Positions 62,696-64,000 of a stretch of 64,000 bases of DNA are shown piece by piece; the first letter of the stretch is position 1; the number at the start of each line of letters is the position of its first letter. The translations under genes were made by a program, and so were the position numbers. The stretch is taken from the NCBI RefSeq assembly GCF_003977615.1, contig NZ_RYZR01000003.1, forward strand, positions 372,001 through 436,000. The letters run 5' to 3'. Below the pieces are notes generated by a model. The model searched no databases and had not been told where the DNA came from. It saw nothing but the letters and a program-made list of their open reading frames with translations. Source of the stretch: Dyella dinghuensis. Lineage in GTDB: Bacteria > Pseudomonadota > Gammaproteobacteria > Xanthomonadales > Rhodanobacteraceae.

Positions 62696-64000
62696 GTGCG
62701 AAATAATCTGCGCATGAAGAAACTCGCGGCGGCGATGATGCTTGCTGCGTGCAGCATATCCACCAGTGCTATGGCACAAGCGGCACGCGGCACGAAGACA
62801 GCCGCTAGCAGTCCGCTAGTAACATTGCATCCCGCAGTCAGTCTGCAGACAGGCGATACAGTGCTCGGACCGGTGGCCGTTTCGCAGCCGATACATGTTG
62901 TCGTAACGCTAAAGCTGCGCAACGAGCAACAGCTTGATGATTACATTGCGAAGCCCGGCTTTCGGCCACTGACATCCGGTCAATTCCAGTTGCTGTACAG
63001 CCCGACGAGTCAACAGGCCCAGACCGTCGCCGACTACTTGACGAAGGCCGGCTTCAGCAATGTAACCATTTCGCGCGATCATGCACTGGTGCAAGCCGAC
63101 GGCCGTGCTGACACGGTGCAGGCAGCTTTTCATACGTCGCTCGTGCATGTGGCCACCCACGATGGTCGCGATGCCTTTGCCAACAACAGTGCGATACAGA
63201 TTCCGGTAGCTCTGCAAGACACGGTGCACGCGGTGCTCGGCCTGCAAACCGTGCATGCCGTCAGCGGCTCTGCCAGCGCGCCCGACCCGCTTATTCCCCA
63301 TGCCATGCAGCCCATGGACCTATCCGCGGGATCGGCGGTGGCACATCAACCCTCCGACTTCCCGATGATTTACGGTGCCAGCGGCATGCCCGCCGTCACC
63401 TCCGTTCCGGTGGGCTCCATTTCTGTCGGATCGATGACCAATGTGCTGGCGGATTTGAAGTCGCTGTATCCCAATGTCACGGTCACCCTGGAGGGTGACA
63501 CCAGCGCCGGTTATGGCAGCGACAACAGCGGTGGCGATGCGTTATGGGACATGGATAGCCAAGCCATCATTGCCTTCACCGGTGCCTCGCAGTATTACTT
63601 CTATGTTGCCGCCTACAACACGGATGCGAGTCTGGAAACGGCGATATCACAAGTCGTGTCGGATAACCTGGTGAAGGTGATCGCCCTATCCTTCGGCGAA
63701 TGCGAAAGTTCCGCGGAGGAGGATGGCGCGGTGTCAGCCATGGACACCTCGTTCAAGCAAGCCGTTGCGCAGGGACAAACGTTCTTTGCGTCATCCGGAG
63801 ACGGCTGCATCACCTATACCATGCCAGAGTGGCCGGCGAGTTCGCAGTACGTCACGGCGGTGGGCGGCACCGAGCTCTATACCAGTTCCAACACCACGTG
63901 GCAGGGCGAAGTGGCGTTCGACGATATCCCGCAACACGGAGGTGCCACGAGTGGTGCTCAGAGCCAATTCGAGCCGCTACCGAGCTGGCAGAAAAACGTC
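62696..64000 (+). CDS. S53 family serine-carboxyl peptidase (sedolisin), 3' truncated by window edge
   Basis: Open to the end of the window (435 codons shown). GTG 62696 has AAGGGGA at good spacing; ATG 62714 is the alternative. A signal peptide (KKLAAAMMLAACSISTSAMA) leads to the S53 pro-domain (LRNEQQLDDYIAKPGFRPLTSGQFQLLYSPTSQQAQTVADYLTKAGF) and the mature domain (MIYGASG..., DALWDMDSQAIIAF, IALSFGECE, FFASSGDGCITY, PASSQYVTAVGGTEL). The SSGDG motif carries the oxyanion aspartate; the catalytic serine region (SGTS) lies beyond the window. The position usually occupied by the catalytic glutamate before WD-x-D reads leucine. Secreted acid protease is the family role. Confidence 0.88.
   Translation, partial: MRNNLRMKKLAAAMMLAACSISTSAMAQAARGTKTAASSPLVTLHPAVSLQTGDTVLGPVAVSQPIHVVVTLKLRNEQQLDDYIAKPGFRPLTSGQFQLLYSPTSQQAQTVADYLTKAGFSNVTISRDHALVQADGRADTVQAAFHTSLVHVATHDGRDAFANNSAIQIPVALQDTVHAVLGLQTVHAVSGSASAPDPLIPHAMQPMDLSAGSAVAHQPSDFPMIYGASGMPAVTSVPVGSISVGSMTNVLADLKSLYPNVTVTLEGDTSAGYGSDNSGGDALWDMDSQAIIAFTGASQYYFYVAAYNTDASLETAISQVVSDNLVKVIALSFGECESSAEEDGAVSAMDTSFKQAVAQGQTFFASSGDGCITYTMPEWPASSQYVTAVGGTELYTSSNTTWQGEVAFDDIPQHGGATSGAQSQFEPLPSWQKNV

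Noticed and set aside
1-64000. CRISPR arrays, rRNA genes, prophage structural genes and complete insertion sequences
   Set aside because: Looked for and not seen: no regularly spaced direct repeats, no rRNA sequence, no transposase or phage structural motifs in the translations.

Overview
The window reads as bacterial chromosome from a gammaproteobacterium of the order Xanthomonadales, most likely Rhodanobacteraceae (Dyella, Frateuria or Rhodanobacter-like). The evidence is the folP-glmM / tpiA-secG-tRNA-Leu(GAG) order, the prfB-lysS and recJ-rpfE blocks known from the Xanthomonas rpf region, an XAC0095-type small protein, a DcaP-type porin, an S53 peptidase, GC-rich third codon positions, and REP-like palindromes of the type common in this order. 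No genus can be proved from the sequence alone. 

Layout. 0-2.5 kb: end of a DJ-1/PfpI protein and poorly characterised genes. 2.0-6.7 kb: a TIR-TM-TPR protein and a SLOG-like/four-TM protein, divergently transcribed around a near-consensus CRP/Clp site; this is the best candidate for a nucleotide-signalling conflict system. 6.7-9.9 kb: a possible antitoxin-like ORF, an MFS drug exporter with its MarR repressor and operators, and a GlsB membrane protein. 10-18.7 kb: signalling genes (PAS-PAS-GGDEF diguanylate cyclase, NarL-type regulator divergent from a hybrid histidine kinase, LysM-FecR protein, and a CHASE2 sensor without an output domain). 18.7-24.4 kb: an accessory stretch, AT-richer in places, carrying RAYT/REP-like palindromes, an integron attC site, a GNAT + OLD-type ATPase/TOPRIM gene pair and a coiled-coil membrane protein, ending beside tRNA-Leu(GAG). 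24.5-34.4 kb: housekeeping (secG, tpiA, a P-loop kinase, an SDR, a VIT-family transporter, a 2OG-Fe(II) oxygenase, glmM, folP, orn, sbcB). 34.4-49 kb: lysS, prfB with its programmed frameshift, a single-chain two-lobe retropepsin-like protein, asnB behind a transcription attenuator with an asparagine-rich leader peptide, a porin, a CDF transporter, recJ, rpfE and an ABC-F protein. 49-61 kb: agmatine-to-putrescine genes aguA-aguB, a TraB protein, two c-type cytochromes, nfuA, phhB, rluC and rne. 61-64 kb: a GacA/UvrY-like regulator, tRNA-Leu(TAA) and the first part of an S53 serine-carboxyl peptidase running off the edge. 

The strongest new-looking signals are: (1) the asnB leader at 40.9-41.1 kb, whose 42-codon peptide has seven Asn codons in ten and is followed by mutually exclusive antiterminator and terminator pairings; (2) the divergent TIR / SLOG-4TM pair sharing a CRP-type site; and (3) the GNAT + OLD gene pair and coiled-coil membrane gene separated by an attC site with no integrase in view. 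All three are read by eye; no database search was run.
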